From Chelydra serpentina (Eukaryota > Chordata > Testudines > Chelydridae), in contig JBAIAC010000059.1 of assembly GCA_037349315.1 (NCBI GenBank), positions 6,102,001 to 6,166,000 on the forward strand: a DNA stretch of 64,000 nt. The letters are read 5' to 3'. A program made the position numbers and the translations under genes. The notes below the pieces were generated by a model. That model was given only the letters and a program-made list of their open reading frames with translations. It was not told the origin of the DNA and made no database searches. Below are positions 23,345 through 35,565 of this stretch, piece by piece (within the stretch, counting starts at the first letter, position 1; every line of letters begins with the position of its first letter).

Positions 23345-23740
23345 TTGCAACAGGTTCCCATTAGCCTGTGAAAATCATTGCCACAATATACCACAGAGGC
23401 TGAGAGCTTAGCAGAATTCAAAAAAGGACTGGACATTTTTATGAATAACAAAAAGGTCTATAAGTAAAATTGTAAGGATAAAAAAAGAATAGCAAACAAA
23501 AAACCCTTAACTTGAATTTTGGAAGGGATATAAACCCTCATGTTTTGGACCATAAACATACTTCTGACTAATGGAGTTTAGGAAGAAACTTTTCCTATAG
23601 GTAATGTTTTACATAATTGTCTGCTGTGGAGTTTATTGCACCTTTCTCCAAAGCATCTATTACAGAGCACTATCAGAACCAGATACTGGACTAGATGAAC
23701 TATTGGTCTCAGCCAGCCTGGCTTTCCCCATGTTCCCTAG
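23345..23740 (+). mobile_element. CR1 LINE 3' fragment, sense
   Basis: 'aattcaaaaaaggactggac', 'tttttatgaataac' and, near the end, 'gatactggactagatgaac', 'ctattggtctcagccagcct' follow the CR1 3' end in sense. This copy is diverged and 5'-truncated. Confidence 0.75.
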
Positions 23741-24489
23741 CCATTTAGCCAGCCATGGGAAAGTAAACATTTTCAACACCACTCACTCCCTGCAATGGCC
23801 AAGGGGAGGAGGGGCAGGAGAAGGGCTGGCCAATCAATGAAGCAAACGGAAAACGGCCAGCCAGGCAGAGCATAGAGCAAAAGATCAAGGCAGAGTGGGT
23901 TAACGACAGCACAGAGCTCCCTGGAAGTTGGCACCCAGGGCGACTGTCCTGCTTGCATGCCACTAGAACCTGCCCTGTTCCCATGTAATGTTTATTTGTC
24001 TGTTGGTGCCTTCACACTTTGGGAAACCAGTGAACAAATAATAAATAATAATTCAAAATATAAATTCAAATCTTCTGCAAATTAGAAATGTACTTGCAAC
24101 TAGTGAACTGTATTTCCTTATCTTGACTATACCTTTACTAATGTAAAGTCCCTAATGCTACAAACAGATGATGCGCTAATGCAGACCCTGCACCTGCACA
24201 AAGTCCCATTACAGTGACTGGTTTAGGGTTTAGGGTTCTATGATAGTACATCTATTTGTGGGACTGGGGCCTTAAAGTGCACCTTCTATTTATTCTTTTG
24301 TTGTATGTTTGTGCATAATTATAAAGGAATAAAATTGCATTTTTGTACCTATGTCTCGCTTATGTATCACCAAATAAAATGGACCAAAAGCTCTTGGACA
24401 TTATTATAAAGCATAATGAACTCTGATTCTCCTGTCAGTATTTATATTGGTAAATGTGTGGATGAGATGATGGTGTAGAGAGGAAGGTT

Positions 24490-26790
24490 TTAGGTTTATT
24501 AGGAACCGGGGAACCTTGTGGGAAAGGGGGAACTTATACAGGAAGGATGGGCTCCACCTAAACCAAAACAGAATCAGACTGCTGGCATAAAAAATTTAAA
24601 AAGTTGTAGAAGATTTTTTTTTAACTAAGAGCTGGGGGAAAGCTGACAGGTGCGGAGGAGCACACAGTTTGGGTGGAGACATCCCTTAGGGATGAATCTA
24701 TTAAAGAGGGAACTCTATATCCTAGTAAGGAGGATAGGAAAGAAGTTAGTAAAGTACAGGTAGGAGCTACTGAGGAACAGTTAAACATAAATCCCATTTA
24801 AATATAACACATGATGGCAAGCAACAGAATATGGATAAAAAGTACAAGTGCTTATATACAAATGTTAGAAGTCTAAATACTAAAATGGATGATGGGTGAA
24901 CTAGAGTGCCTCGTATTAAATGAGGATATTGATATAATAGGCATCTTGGAAACTTGGTGGAATAAGGATAATCAATGGAACACAGCAATATCAAAGTACA
25001 AAATATACAGGAATGACAGAGTAGATTGTGCTAGTGGGGGAGTGGCACTATATATGAAAGAAAGCATAGAGTCAAATAACGTAAAAATCTTAAATGAATC
25101 AAACTTTACCATAGACTCTATGGACAGAAAGTCCATGCTTGAACAATAAGAGTATAGCAGTAGGAATATACCACTGACCCCGACCAGGATAGTGACGGGA
25201 CTGAAATGCTCAGGGAGAGTAGAGAGGCTACAGAAGCAGAAAACAATAATAATGATGTGGGATTTCAACTATCCTCAGCGAGGGAGGCAGAGATAAAATT
25301 TCTAGACACCATAAATTACTGCTTCTTGGAGCACCTTGTCCTAGGACCCACAAGGGGAGAGGCAATTTTTGATTTAGTCCTATGTGGGGCACAGGATCTG
25401 GTCCAAGAGGTGAATAAAGCTGAACCGCTCAGTAATAGCAACTATAATGTAATTAAATTTAATATCCATGTAGGGAGAAAAATGCCAAAGAAACCCACCA
25501 GAGTAGCATTTAACTTCACAAAGGACAACTACATAGGGATTGCGACTTGTGTTATTCAAAATATTCCTAAATCATCTGGAAAAAGGGGTAAACAGTGAGG
25601 TGATAAAATCTGCAGATGATACAAAATTAGTCAAGATAGTTAAGTCCAAAGCTAACTGCAAAGAGTTATAAAGGGATCTCACAAAACTGGGTGACTAGGC
25701 AACCAAATGATAGATAAAATTCTGTGTTGATAAATGCAAGTAATGTGCATTGGAAAAAAATAATCCCAACTGTACATACAAAATGATGGGATCTAAATTA
25801 GCTGTTACCACTCAAGAAAGAGATCTTGGAATCATCATGGATAGTTCTCTGAAAACATTCATTCAATGTGCAGCGGCAGTCAAAAAAGCAGACAATGTTA
25901 GGAACCATTAAGTAAGAGAGATAATAAAACAGAAAATATCATAATGCCACTATATAAATCTATGGTACACCCATAGTTTGAATACTGTGTGTAGTTCTGG
26001 TCACCATATCTCAAAAAAAAATATTAGAATGGAAAAGATGCAGAGAAGGGAAACGAAAATGACTAGTGTATGGAACAGCTTCTATACAAGGAGAGGTTAA
26101 AAATACTGGGACCGTTCAATTTAGAAAAGAGATGACTAAGGAGGGAATATAATAGAGATCTATACAATCATGAACAGTGTGAAGAAAGTGAATAAAGAAG
26201 TGTTATTTACACTTTTTCATAACACAAGAACTAGGGATCACCCAAAGAAATTAATAGGCAGCAGCATAGGCGCTGACTCCGTGGGTGCTCCGGGGCTGGA
26301 GCACCCATGGGGAAAAATTAGTGGGTGCTCTGCACCCACCAGCAGCCAAGCTCCCCGTCCCGCTTCCCTGCCTCACCTCCGCCTCCTCCTAGTGTGCTGC
26401 GTCTCCGCTCCTCCCTCCCTCCCAACACTTGCCACTGCCAAACAGCTGCAGCAAGCAATGGGAGGGAGCGGGGAGGAGCGGGAACGTGGCGCGCTCAGGG
26501 GAAGAGGCGGAGTTGGGGCGGGGACTTTGGGGAAGTTGAAGTTGGCACCTATGGGCAGCACATTTAAAACAGCTGGAAGTACTTCTTCACACAATGCTCA
26601 GTTGTCCCGTGGAACGCATTGCCAGGGGGATGTTGTAAAGGCCAAAAGTATAAACAGGTTCAAAAATCAATTAGGTAAATTCATGGAGGATAAATCCATC
26701 AATGGCTATTACCCAAGATGGCCAGGAATGCAACACCATGCTCAAGGCCTCTCCCATGGAGAGTGTGTAGAATCACACTCTTAATTTTGA
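24490..26790 (+). mobile_element. CR1 LINE, internally deleted and decayed
   Basis: The copy begins in the N-terminal endonuclease region ('ggaaggatgggctccacc') and carries an endonuclease piece near 24890-25080 (LNEDIDIIGILETWW, then GGVALYMKE) and WDFNYP near 25260. At about 25560 it jumps to the C-terminal reverse transcriptase part (ADDTKLVK, then the TTQERDLGIIMDSS region to about 25900, and EYCV(*)FWSPY-like words near 25980-26010). The central reverse transcriptase catalytic region is missing, and several stops and frameshifts exist. The 3' UTR runs to about 26790 and is interrupted by a hAT MITE at 26265-26553. It cannot move by itself. Confidence 0.88.
26265..26553. mobile_element. 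hAT MITE inserted in the CR1 copy
   Basis: It starts 'cataggcgctgactcc' and ends 'ggcacctatg', flanked by GGCAGCAG (26257-26264) and GGCAGCAC (26554-26561), an 8-bp duplication with one mismatch. The GC-rich interior gives spurious long frames on both strands. It postdates the CR1 copy. Confidence 0.85.
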
Positions 26791-27939
26791 CACTACTATG
26801 CTGCCTGCAGGCAGAAAGGAAATACTATATCCTGAATTTATTATATAAATATTCCATACATGAATCACTATTGAATTAATATTGAAACAATAGGCACAAT
26901 TAAGTCAGCAATCATGGCAGATGCTGACTCCTATCAGCCCTAAAGAGGTTATGAATACTCCAAAAAGAGAAATTCCATAAGCTGTGCAGAACTAATATCA
27001 CAATAATTGTTTTGCTGTCGGGGAAGCAGAACGATAGTACAGTACAGCAATGAAAGCATGCAAAATACACTCCAATAAAAACTGAAGAAATGGTAAGGTC
27101 AGTTGAGAAAACTACTCTTGTTTTCGCTGCTGCTGGCTTTGTCTCCTCTAAATACTGCTGTTGAATATTGCTGAGACTGCTGTTAAACAGCATGTAACAT
27201 TTGACTCCTTGCCTAGGTAGCACATTCTTGATTCTAATTACTTTGTCTTTTGTGCTGGCTTTTGTTGGCATTTTATTGTTCTAATGATGGATTTCCAGAA
27301 TAGTGTGGTTTACCTCTCTGTTGTTAAAGGACAGAAAGAGAGAGCTCATTTAACTGAATCACATTTTGTTGCATGCAGTAGTTAAGCTTCCAGTTTCTCA
27401 TATGCCATTTAATGTTATAAGGGAGAAAAGCTTCATGCACACATCTCATGTAAAGTTTAAGACTTGTGTGTTAATGACTCCCTATCTGAAAAGGTTAGTT
27501 CCAAAAACTCAGCCCTTATCAAGCATTATGCAAGACCAGAGATACAAACTCACTGAAACTTCAGAGCAAACTTTAAAGAGCAAACCAGGCAAAGTTTATA
27601 TTGAGTTTCAATCTCTGGAATCAGAGCCAATTTGGTGAACTTTATCCACTAGTTTGACATCATCCTTTGCAAAGTGAATGCTAGCAGTGCATCCTCATAT
27701 CTGGTACCACCCAAACTCAGGTTGTCATGCATGTTACTGGAACAATTCTATCTCCATCTATCATGCATACTGCCATAGTTCATATTACATGGTTCTAAAA
27801 ATTGAACAATTATTAAAATGTATAATATTGTGTTCAAAGGGGGCTCTATTATTTTCATCTCCCTGCATTGCAAATATTTTTCCTCCTCTTTCCAGTACAA
27901 TGGGGGTGACTGAGGTATCAGCCTGGGGACTACCCTAAT
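26791..27939. other. Unassigned DNA between PTH and BTBD10
   Basis: A 119-codon minus-strand frame (26912-27271) is hydrophobic at its C-terminal end but matches nothing I know and has no splice partner. Nothing else stands out. Confidence 0.4.
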
Positions 27940-28760
27940 ATAAAATATTAGGTGAGTATTGAGTTTAGACCTGAATGCACGCAGGCTTGAGGTCAGTTTA
28001 TTCTTCTCCCATATGGCGCATGCACCAAAGAACTGAGCTTGTCTAGCATGTTAACTATCTAGGAGAGTCATTGATGGATAGGTGACCCGAGATAGCACAA
28101 TCCCAGTCTATTAAAGGATTTTTAAATTAAGAATAGGATTTTGAATTCATTCTTGAAATTAACAGGGAGCTGGCAGAGGCCCTCTCTTGATCAGATTTAC
28201 AAGCTTAACCTTCATTTTGTTTAGATTTAACCTCAGTCAACTCTTTTCTTATCTATGTGCTAATCTCTGCTAGACATGGAGATGGATGCGAGGTGGTGGT
28301 ATATATTGTAAAGGATTAAGGGAGTCAAGCATCACTTGCACATCATTGGCATTTGAACCCATAAAATGTCAGTTTCTCATAGCATCTATATGTAAATATG
28401 GAAAAAGTGGTGGAGGAAAAGCAGTTGTCCAGCAGCACCCTCTCAGTATTGACTTCAAGGAAAGATTTCAGAGCATTTCCCTTGACCCTTATCTCATCTC
28501 TTAAGTGGGACAGAGTATCTTATAACAGTGAGGTCTAAAAGTATGGGAACATATGTTCTTTATCCATGGATTGCAGGAGATTATTCATCTGCCCCACCAG
28601 CACTGTTTCAGATTTATTCCTGGCCAGAATGGAGTGGATCTAAGATTGGCTTGGAGTTTGTACTTGCTTGGTGATTAGCTTGCTAAGAAATAGACTTGGT
28701 ACCAAGCTAGATCTGTTATGTCTCGTGAAAGTTTCTTTGGGAATGGGAGACTATAGCAGG
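27940..28760 (+). repeat. Probable ancient LINE (L2/L3-like) remnants
   Basis: Words such as 'aagaataggattttgaatt', 'aattaacagggagctggcag' and, further on, 'cttgcacatcattggcatt' follow the order of the 3' coding part of old L2/L3 LINEs in amniotes. Divergence is heavy and boundaries are approximate. Confidence 0.35.
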
Positions 28761-28863
28761 TTTTAAGGTGGGAGGTAGTATCCCTTTTTCAGACATGGTG
28801 TTGACAGTCTCTATTACAAGGATTCCTAGTTACTCTTCTCTTTCTCCAACAAGCAATGACTTG

Positions 28864-29158
28864 GGGCTAGTCCACACTACCCGCCTGATTCGGCAGGTAG
28901 AGATCGATCTTCTGGGATCGATTTATCGCATCTCATCTGGACGCGATAAATCGATCACAGAAGTGCTCCCCCGTCGACTGTGGAACTCCTGCTCGCCGAG
29001 AGGAGGAAGCGTTGTTGACGGGGGAGCCTGCCTGCGCTGCATGGACCCGCAGTAAGTATACTTACTTCGATCTAGGAAACGTCGACTTCAGCTACGCTAT
29101 TCTCGTAGCTGAAGTTGCGTTTCCTAGATCAATCCCCCGCCCCAGTGTGGACCAGCCC
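28864..29158. mobile_element. Harbinger-like MITE with internal hairpin
   Basis: The inverted ends 'gggctagtccacac' and 'gtgtggaccagccc' differ at one position and are flanked by TTG (28861-28863, 29159-29161). Near the right end, 29069-29130 folds into a stem of about 27 bp with a 7-nt loop, and 29051-29066 is a perfect 16-bp palindrome. Confidence 0.78.
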
Positions 29159-29161
29159 TTG

Positions 29162-29984
29162 CTCTTGATCAGTATGTCTAGGACTTCTAAATGGACCAAA
29201 TTAGAGGAAGGAAGGTGTCATGATGTTGGACATGTACATGATGTTCAGTTCCAGGTATCTCAAGAAACCTTGGAAATTGGTGAGCTCAGTGAAAAAGGAG
29301 GAACGCACCTCTATGCAAGAAATGCTGGCTTGTATTATGTAGGCAGAGCGATGAAGCAACTCAGCCCCACAGCTTTTGAGCATGTCTGTAGGGTGACGAG
29401 AAGAGAGAATCTATGAACGCAGGCATGTAGAAGTTATTTGCGCTTCAACTTGTATGCCTCAACTTGGGTTTTCCACCATCAGTAATCTAGTTTCTATCCA
29501 TTTTTCTTGCTCTGAGAAACATAAAGATCCATACAGATGGAGGAGAGAACAGAGTAATTTCATAGCTACTGTACTGATATATCTACATCTCCTTTTCCTC
29601 CTTCATGACTATACTTTGTGAATTGCGCCAAAATTGTAACCACAGATCTAGACCTTCTCAATTTACCAGGGTATTCAGATTCAAATTCCAGGATCCAAAT
29701 CTAACGTTATGGTATTGGTTTCAAAACGACAAGCACATGAAAACTCATCAGCATGGCTGATCTTGTGACAACTCATAATTCAAGAGCATCACACCCTATC
29801 CCAAAGTTCTGAGTGTGTAGCAAAATGACATCACTCCCAGCCACAAATTACAGATGGGACGCCAAATAGTTCCAATAAAGCTGACCACTAGAACAACACT
29901 GGCATGATGTCTCTGTTTTCAGGGCCTGTCTGTCATTCTTACTTACAGAATGCGGTTTTGTCGTGTTTTGTAAACTCTTTGCAG
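29162..29984. other. Unassigned DNA upstream of the BTBD10 CpG island
   Basis: A frame of 134 codons at 29012-29416 starts inside the MITE and has no protein similarity I can name. No core promoter motif is visible before the island. Confidence 0.4.
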
Positions 29985-31130
29985 TCTGACCGCTGGGAGG
30001 AGATGCCGGCCAGCCGAGCCGGTGAAACTGACAGCAGGCTAGGGACCGGTCGATATGCCCCCCATAGCCACGCTAACAGAGGCTGGATGAGCCAAGGATC
30101 ATCTTTATCAAGCTTGTCGTCCTCCTCACCCACCACCCCTCACCAAGGCCGGCAGCTGCCACGGAGAACTAAGACTCTCCCGGATCTGAGGTTCATTCCA
30201 GCCCCCCACGGTCTGTAACGTGCTGTGCCAAGGGCGAGTTGGCAGCTCCTGCCCGTCAATCTCCCCCCGTCCACGCGCCTGCTCGACACCCCTGGAAAAC
30301 CGCCTCTGCGGCGTCCCCATCTCCCGCCACCCTGCCCTCCCCCACCCGCTCCTCCGTCGCTCACTTGCCGCAGCACCGCCCCTATCTCCTCCCCCGGCCT
30401 GTCCCGCTCCTGCCGCCAGCGGCTCTGGGCGCCACCCTGTCACCATGGGGACCTCCTGGGAGCACCCCCGGCTCCCCCGCCCGCACCCTCGCGCACTGAA
30501 CGTCACACAGGCGACAGACACGCGCCCCGACCTCGCTTTCACCAGGTAGCGCCCCCGGCCCCCGCCCCTCACTTCCGCCTGGGGAGCAGCAAGCCCGCTA
30601 TACCTCACCCCATTCCGCCACCCCCGTACATCGCGTTCGGCGCAAACCTCGCGATATTTCACCCCCTTTCCCGTTTCCTCCTTCCTGTCTTGCGAGAGGC
30701 GGAGCTTGCAGCGGCCGAGCGGCCTGGGAGGTGCAGTAGCAGCCTGGTAGCGAGGCGGCCGCAGTCCAGGACCCTGGCGGGGGAGGTGAGAGGTCGGCCG
30801 GCCCCCCCAAGGCAGGCCGGGGCTGAGAGGATGGGGAGCGCGGTAGCGGCGGTGGGGCTGGATGGCTGCGGAGCGGGGGGCGAAACCGGTCTGTGGAGCG
30901 GGGCGGGAGGCCAAAGGGGCTGGGGCGTGGGAGTGAAGCCGGGGCCGGGAGTGGGCCGTGGAGCCGGGCCGAGGGGGAGCGGAGCTGTGTTGGGGAGGAG
31001 GCTGGAGGTTCCGGGCGGGACGGGGAGGCTTCGGGGCTGTAGGGGTGGGGAAGCAGGCAGGGCTGCGGGGCGCACAAGTGGGGTGTCTCGGGGGCTGAGG
31101 CTGGGAGGTGGCGGGGGTGTAGGTAAATGA
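29985..31130 (+). promoter_or_regulatory. BTBD10: CpG island, inferred BTBD10 promoter
   Basis: CpG density and GC content rise sharply at about 29985 and fall after about 31130, in otherwise CpG-poor DNA. The island precedes the BTBD10 start-codon exon by 11 kb on the same strand, as expected for a broadly expressed gene with a noncoding first exon. Within it are ETS-like cttccg (about 30571), a tcgcgatat motif (about 30650) and tandem GC boxes, but no TATA box. The island contains long frames on both strands (such as 30225-31130 plus, 30126-30914 minus); these reflect GC-rich composition and are not called genes. A divergent noncoding transcript would be possible. Confidence 0.75.
30700..30785 (+). 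other. BTBD10: Candidate BTBD10 exon 1 (5' UTR)
   Basis: Within the densest part of the island, GGGGGAG|gtgaga (30785/30786) is a good splice donor. The upstream GC-rich sequence has no ATG in the last 100 bp. An exon ending here would splice to exon 2 at 42358. Its 5' end is a guess, and another donor within the island may be used instead. Confidence 0.45.
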
Positions 31131-31758
31131 CCCCCCCTTTCAGTTTCCTGCTTTGGGCCCTTTAAAGCGCTGACCATTCCTCCCCCACGTAGCAGCTTTG
31201 CTGTGACTGGCTGTAAGGGGCTAGCTACTTCGTTATAAATAACCGTTCCTAGGTGCTCTGTGTACATTTGATATCTTGCCTTCTAGGAAGATGGACAGTG
31301 GATTTGTTTTCTGATGCCCTTGGTTGGCTAGTCATACTAGTAGCTTTTGAATGAAGTGGTTGGAGATGCTATTAATAAATAGTGTTAATGAAGGTTTTCT
31401 GTCACGTGTCAGAATTTCATTTCCTGTTGGGGATTGAAAGGAGCTCTGTTCTCTTGTGTGCCAGTTAAAAACAGTGATTAAACTGTAAAGGGCAGTTCTG
31501 CAGGTTCCTATGAAATTAACATCCCTTCCTCCCAGTGATGACTAGTGAACAGTGAAACATTCCTTTGTGTACAATCACTTAAAATAGGGCAATTAGCTTT
31601 TGGGGCCGCTCTCTTAATACCAAAATGAACTACTCTCAATGGGTGGCTAGATAAAAACAATGAGATGGTGGAGTGTTCTTTTGGATTTGTTTTTGTTGAT
31701 GTTGAATTTTGTCAATGTTTTACAGTGTAATCTGAAATCCTATTGTAGTACCATAAGA

Positions 31759-31885
31759 CAGTGGTTTTCAACCTTTTTTCATTTGCACACCCCTACATTT
31801 CAAATGGAGATGTGGACCCCTTTGGAAATCTTAGACATAGTCTGTGGACCCCAGGGACCCACGGACCACAGGTTGAAAACCACTG
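31759..31885. mobile_element. Short hAT MITE, 127 bp
   Basis: Perfect 15-bp inverted ends (cagtggttttcaacc / ggttgaaaaccactg), with the perfect 8-bp duplication CCATAAGA at 31751-31758 and 31886-31893. Confidence 0.95.
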
Positions 31886-32184
31886 CCATAAGACATAGAA
31901 TGGTGAATGTACTGATTGACCAGTAACTTTTCCTTGCCTAGATGAAATCTTAGTTCTGATGTTTTCTGCAGCAACTCCAGCTTTTCCGCTGAGCTTCCTG
32001 AAACTACTGAGAGTGCCTCCTTGCCCCGAAGTGTGTGTCTGTTTTCAAAGATACGCTTAGTAATGCTGTGGTGGCACCTGAAATACACAGTGTTGTATTC
32101 TGACATAATTGCTTTGATAAAATGGAATTGCAAGTTTTTGGATGAGTAAAATGCAGTTGATCACCAACGCTGCAAGCAACATAG

Positions 32185-33172
32185 CATAAAAACCCACCTG
32201 CAACCTCATTCACCTCTCCAGCTGTCACTTCATCTCCTTCCTCCATTTCATAAGCTCATGGAATGTCATCTAACACCTGTCTGGAGTTCTTTTCCTTCAA
32301 CTCCATCCTTGACCCTTTCCAATTTGGGAAATGCCCACTTCACTCATTTAACTATTTCTCACTAAAATTCACAAACAAGTACTCCATCTTCATCACTCTT
32401 ATCTGTTGACTGAATTTGACATTAGTCATGCTCTTAAAATCTTGTCCTTCCTTTGGCTTGCAATGGCTCTGTCCTCTACTGGTTCTCCTCTTACCTGAGA
32501 CTGCTTCTTCAGTGTTTCATTCACAGGATACTCCTCATCCCTGCTCCAGCATTCAGTGGCGGTACTACAAGGCTCTTGGATTCCTCTTCCCTCTCTACAT
32601 ATTACATCTGGGTGATCTCATTCAAAAGCAGGGCTGTAGTTATCATCTTTATGCAGATTTACAGATCTTCCTTGCTACTTCACACATGCCTCCTTCTGTC
32701 CAGACTAAAACCTTTTTACATCACCTTATGTTTATACATCTGAGAGAGACAAGGCAGGTGAGGTAATGTCTTTTATTGGACCAACTTCTCTTGGTGGAAT
32801 GGACAAGAATTCGAGCCTAATCCACCTTGTGTGTTTCATATTTTGGGACCAACAAGCTACAGTAACACCGCAAACAATGATGGTATATACATCTCTCAGT
32901 TCAACCTGACAGTGTAGCCAAAACTAAACTGTTTATCTTCTCCCCTCATTTCCCTAAACTTCTCTCCCCTTTCTTAGTGCTGTTGTTGTCCACAGCTGCC
33001 ATCTCTTTTACTCAGGACTGCAGTCTTGGTTTCATCTCTGTCTTATGCTCTTTCCACTCCCACATATCCAGGCTTTCTAAATATAGCAGTTTTTCCCTGT
33101 ATGGCATCTCTTAAGACTGGACATTTTCTTCTATCCACACAGCTAAAACTTTTGCCCAAAGCCTCATGTGTA
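32185..33172 (+). mobile_element. L2 LINE reverse-transcriptase remnant
   Basis: Translations in shifting frames give WFSSYL, then LYILHLGDLIQKQGCSYHLY and a mutated YADD-like YADLQIFL, then a PSVQTK segment, the order seen in the L2 reverse transcriptase. The copy lies in BTBD10 intron 1, has many frameshifts, and is split by another element at 32742-32885. Confidence 0.75.
32742..32885 (+). mobile_element. PLE-tail-like repeat inserted in the L2 copy
   Basis: The insert carries 'gaggtaatgtcttttattgg', 'accaacttctcttggtgg' and ends with a 'gggaccaacaagctac' motif, a dispersed sauropsid repeat whose end resembles the PLE tail. TATACATCT occurs at 32733-32741 and 32886-32894, a 9-bp direct repeat consistent with target duplication. 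Assignment to PLEs is inferred. Confidence 0.5.
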
Positions 33173-33244
33173 TGTCTACAAAGCAAAGAAAAACCTGTGG
33201 TTGGCTCGTGCCAGCCAGCTTGGGCTCAGGGGCTATTCCATTGC

Positions 33245-33539
33245 TTCTGGACTCGGGCTGGAGCCTGAGCTATGGAGGTGTGGATAGGGGTCGTGGCAGT
33301 CAGGGGACAAGGAGCGGAGGGGGCGGGGGCTCCCGGGAGGGGGCGGTCAGGGAACAAGGAGCAGGGGGGGTTGGATGGGTTGGGAGTTCTGAGGGGGGCA
33401 GTCAGGATGGGGGAAGTGGGAGGGGTGGATGGGGGTGGGGGTCAGGCTGTTTGGGGAGGCACAGCCTTCCCTACCCGGCCCTCTGTACAGTTTTGCAACC
33501 CTGATGTGGCCCTCAGGCCAAAAAGTTTGCTCTCCTCTG
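33245..33539 (-). mobile_element. GC-rich hAT-like element, truncated, inverted copy of 38296-38845
   Basis: Read on the minus strand from 33539 it begins 'cagaggagagcaaac', then 'tttttggcctgagggccac', and closely follows the 38.3-kb element for about 290 bp, including 'gtgcctccccaaac' and 'ctgctccttgt(t/c)ccctga'. The far end is missing. Confidence 0.75.
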
Positions 33540-35006
33540 CATTAGCTCATTGATTGCTGCATCTTCCTCCTTTATAAACCCTTCCTGGCTCTTGGGCAGT
33601 GAGTCAAAGTTTATTCCATGATCCTTTTGTCACTGGTGTTGAGTCGTATTGAGCTAATTATGGTGCTACTGGAATGGTATTCTCATTTATTGATGCAGTT
33701 GAACTGTTGATAGCTGAGACACTGGCCTTTTGACTTCTAGCCCTGCAAATACATTTGAAGATGAGTGATTAACCTGTGAATTGCTATTCTATTTGGTCCT
33801 GCAGTAGAGGCAAGATTTTGCTTTCATGTGGGATGAGTCCACTCCTGCTTCCAGTGAAATCAATAGGAGCAGGCTGAGTGACAGAATTTCACTGAGCTGA
33901 TTTATTGATGTCCTTTGAAAAGTAGGAGGACAAACTTTTAGGTGTGTGCTGTTGTGAGACTAGATGCTTCTCTTCCATAACACCTGCAGTAGCAATAGAG
34001 TGAAACTTTTGACTGTTCTTCTACATCTGCTGTTACACAGGTGAGAACGTTGTCAGTTTCACTCTACTGCCACCTCTTGTTTATTCATGAGGAGAAGTTT
34101 TCTTAACATACTGTAGAGTATATGGGTGCTATTTTAAGTTCTGAATTACTTGCATCTCACCTAACCTAATGTTAGTTAATGCTGTATTGTAAGGTATATT
34201 TATCAACTAGGCTTTGATCAGATTTCATTGGGACTGCAAGCACACCTGTTGATCTTCTCATCTCATCTCATTCTTACATCATCCCTAAGGATATATAAAG
34301 GAGTGCAGTTCAACTGCTATTCATATTCTTCTGAGAACTGTAGGCAGTGAGCAGCAAATTGACTGTCTGTCCCTTTTGGGAAGTTTAGTATTTGAACTTA
34401 GAAATTTGGAATATTCAATAGTGCGACTTTTGTCAAAATGTTGGCCCCACTGGGCACTCCATTTTCCAGGCTTCAGTGAGTCTGTTGTTCAGCTTTAAGA
34501 TGTATTCCTCTGAGGGTACTGTGTCTGCAACAGATGAGTTTTCTGTACCTACTCTGCTTTCTCTGTATTAGATTTTTAGCAATCATACATATAGAGCTTG
34601 GGGTATTAGCCTTAAATTCCACCTGTTGGCTGATTGAATATTGTCCTCTCACTGATCAACTGGAGCAGTCAGTGTGCAGTACCTGGCCCCTATCTGGTGA
34701 ATCAGGAACAGGCATCCAGCAGACTTCCTTGCCAGCAAAAGCTTGATGTCCAAGGACTTATCACTTACATTTGATACTGAGGGTTAGGCTAAGCTACCAC
34801 CAAAGAACTCTTCAATCTCATAGTTGCATTCCCCAAATTCAGGCACCTAGAGTTGGAAGATGTCTGCTCTGTCAAGCTCAACACTGGCTTCAGTGTCAAT
34901 GTGGAAAAAGACCCGTTGAACCTTTAGAGGATTATTTTTTGGCACAGTGTTTATTTGGAGTTGAAGAAATGGAACCTTGTGTCTCCCAACTCAATTTGAT
35001 GTCATA
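33540..35006. other. BTBD10 intron 1, no element recognised
   Basis: This 1.5-kb stretch lacks named repeats and exons. A near-duplicated phrase occurs at 33985-34075 ('gagtgaaacttttgac' against inverted 'gtcagtttcactc'), so 34000-34070 can fold as an arm pair. Confidence 0.4.
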
Positions 35007-35011
35007 GCCAG

Positions 35012-35565
35012 TGTAACAGATTAGTGTGCCACTGGAGGCCCGGTGCTAGTAGCCATCCCTGATTACAGAATCAGCCACTCCTTGGAGAGATCACAGTGAT
35101 TGCTTTATAAAGAGCAGTGGAAAGCTCAGAAAATTGTGGAGAAACTGCAGAGTGTATGAAGAGCTCCTGCATGGAAGACCTGAGACCAAGGGTGCTGTGA
35201 CAGAGAAGCACAGGGAGCAGGAGGTTCCTGTGGGGAAATCCAGATGGAGTTTGACCCTAGAAGTTTGGGGGCCTCGGAAGGTAGTCTCCAAATAGGAAGA
35301 GCTGGGAGAACAGACTAGGACAGAAGAAGAGCTCTGGCTGAGAAAAAAGACACCAGAGCAAAGTATGGACTGTAGTGTGGTGATGGACTTTTATTTTGGG
35401 ACCCTGAGGATTGTTGAGCTGTTTTTGTTAACACCCCTTGCCTGGGGCTGAAAATCTTTGTGCAGCAATTAAGGGGCTCACATGAGGGGGGCTAAAAGTG
35501 GCAGGGGGCCTGCAAAGTGACCCCTGGCTATGAGGAGGTGCTCATTAAATGGCCACCCCATTACA
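35012..35565. mobile_element. Solo LTR, 554 bp, with 5-bp target duplication
   Basis: The segment starts TGTAAC and ends ATTACA, the TG...CA inverted ends of an LTR, and is flanked by GCCAG at 35007-35011 and 35566-35570. The 5-bp duplication suits Ty3/gypsy-like or some endogenous retroviral LTRs. No internal coding sequence is adjacent, so this would be a recombination product of a full element. Family and orientation were not determined. Confidence 0.7.

Noticed and set aside
24222..24240. Two TTTAGGG-type units, telomere-like.
   Set aside because: Only about two copies; too short to indicate an interstitial telomeric repeat.
26170..26784. A 204-codon plus-strand frame.
   Set aside because: It is a chance fusion across the CR1 3' UTR and the inserted hAT MITE.
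26912..27271. A 119-codon minus-strand frame.
   Set aside because: No recognisable protein, splice sites or promoter; consistent with chance.
30126..31130. Frames of up to about 300 codons on both strands in the CpG island.
   Set aside because: Low stop density is expected in GC-rich DNA; residues are mostly Pro, Arg, Gly and Ala, with no known motif.
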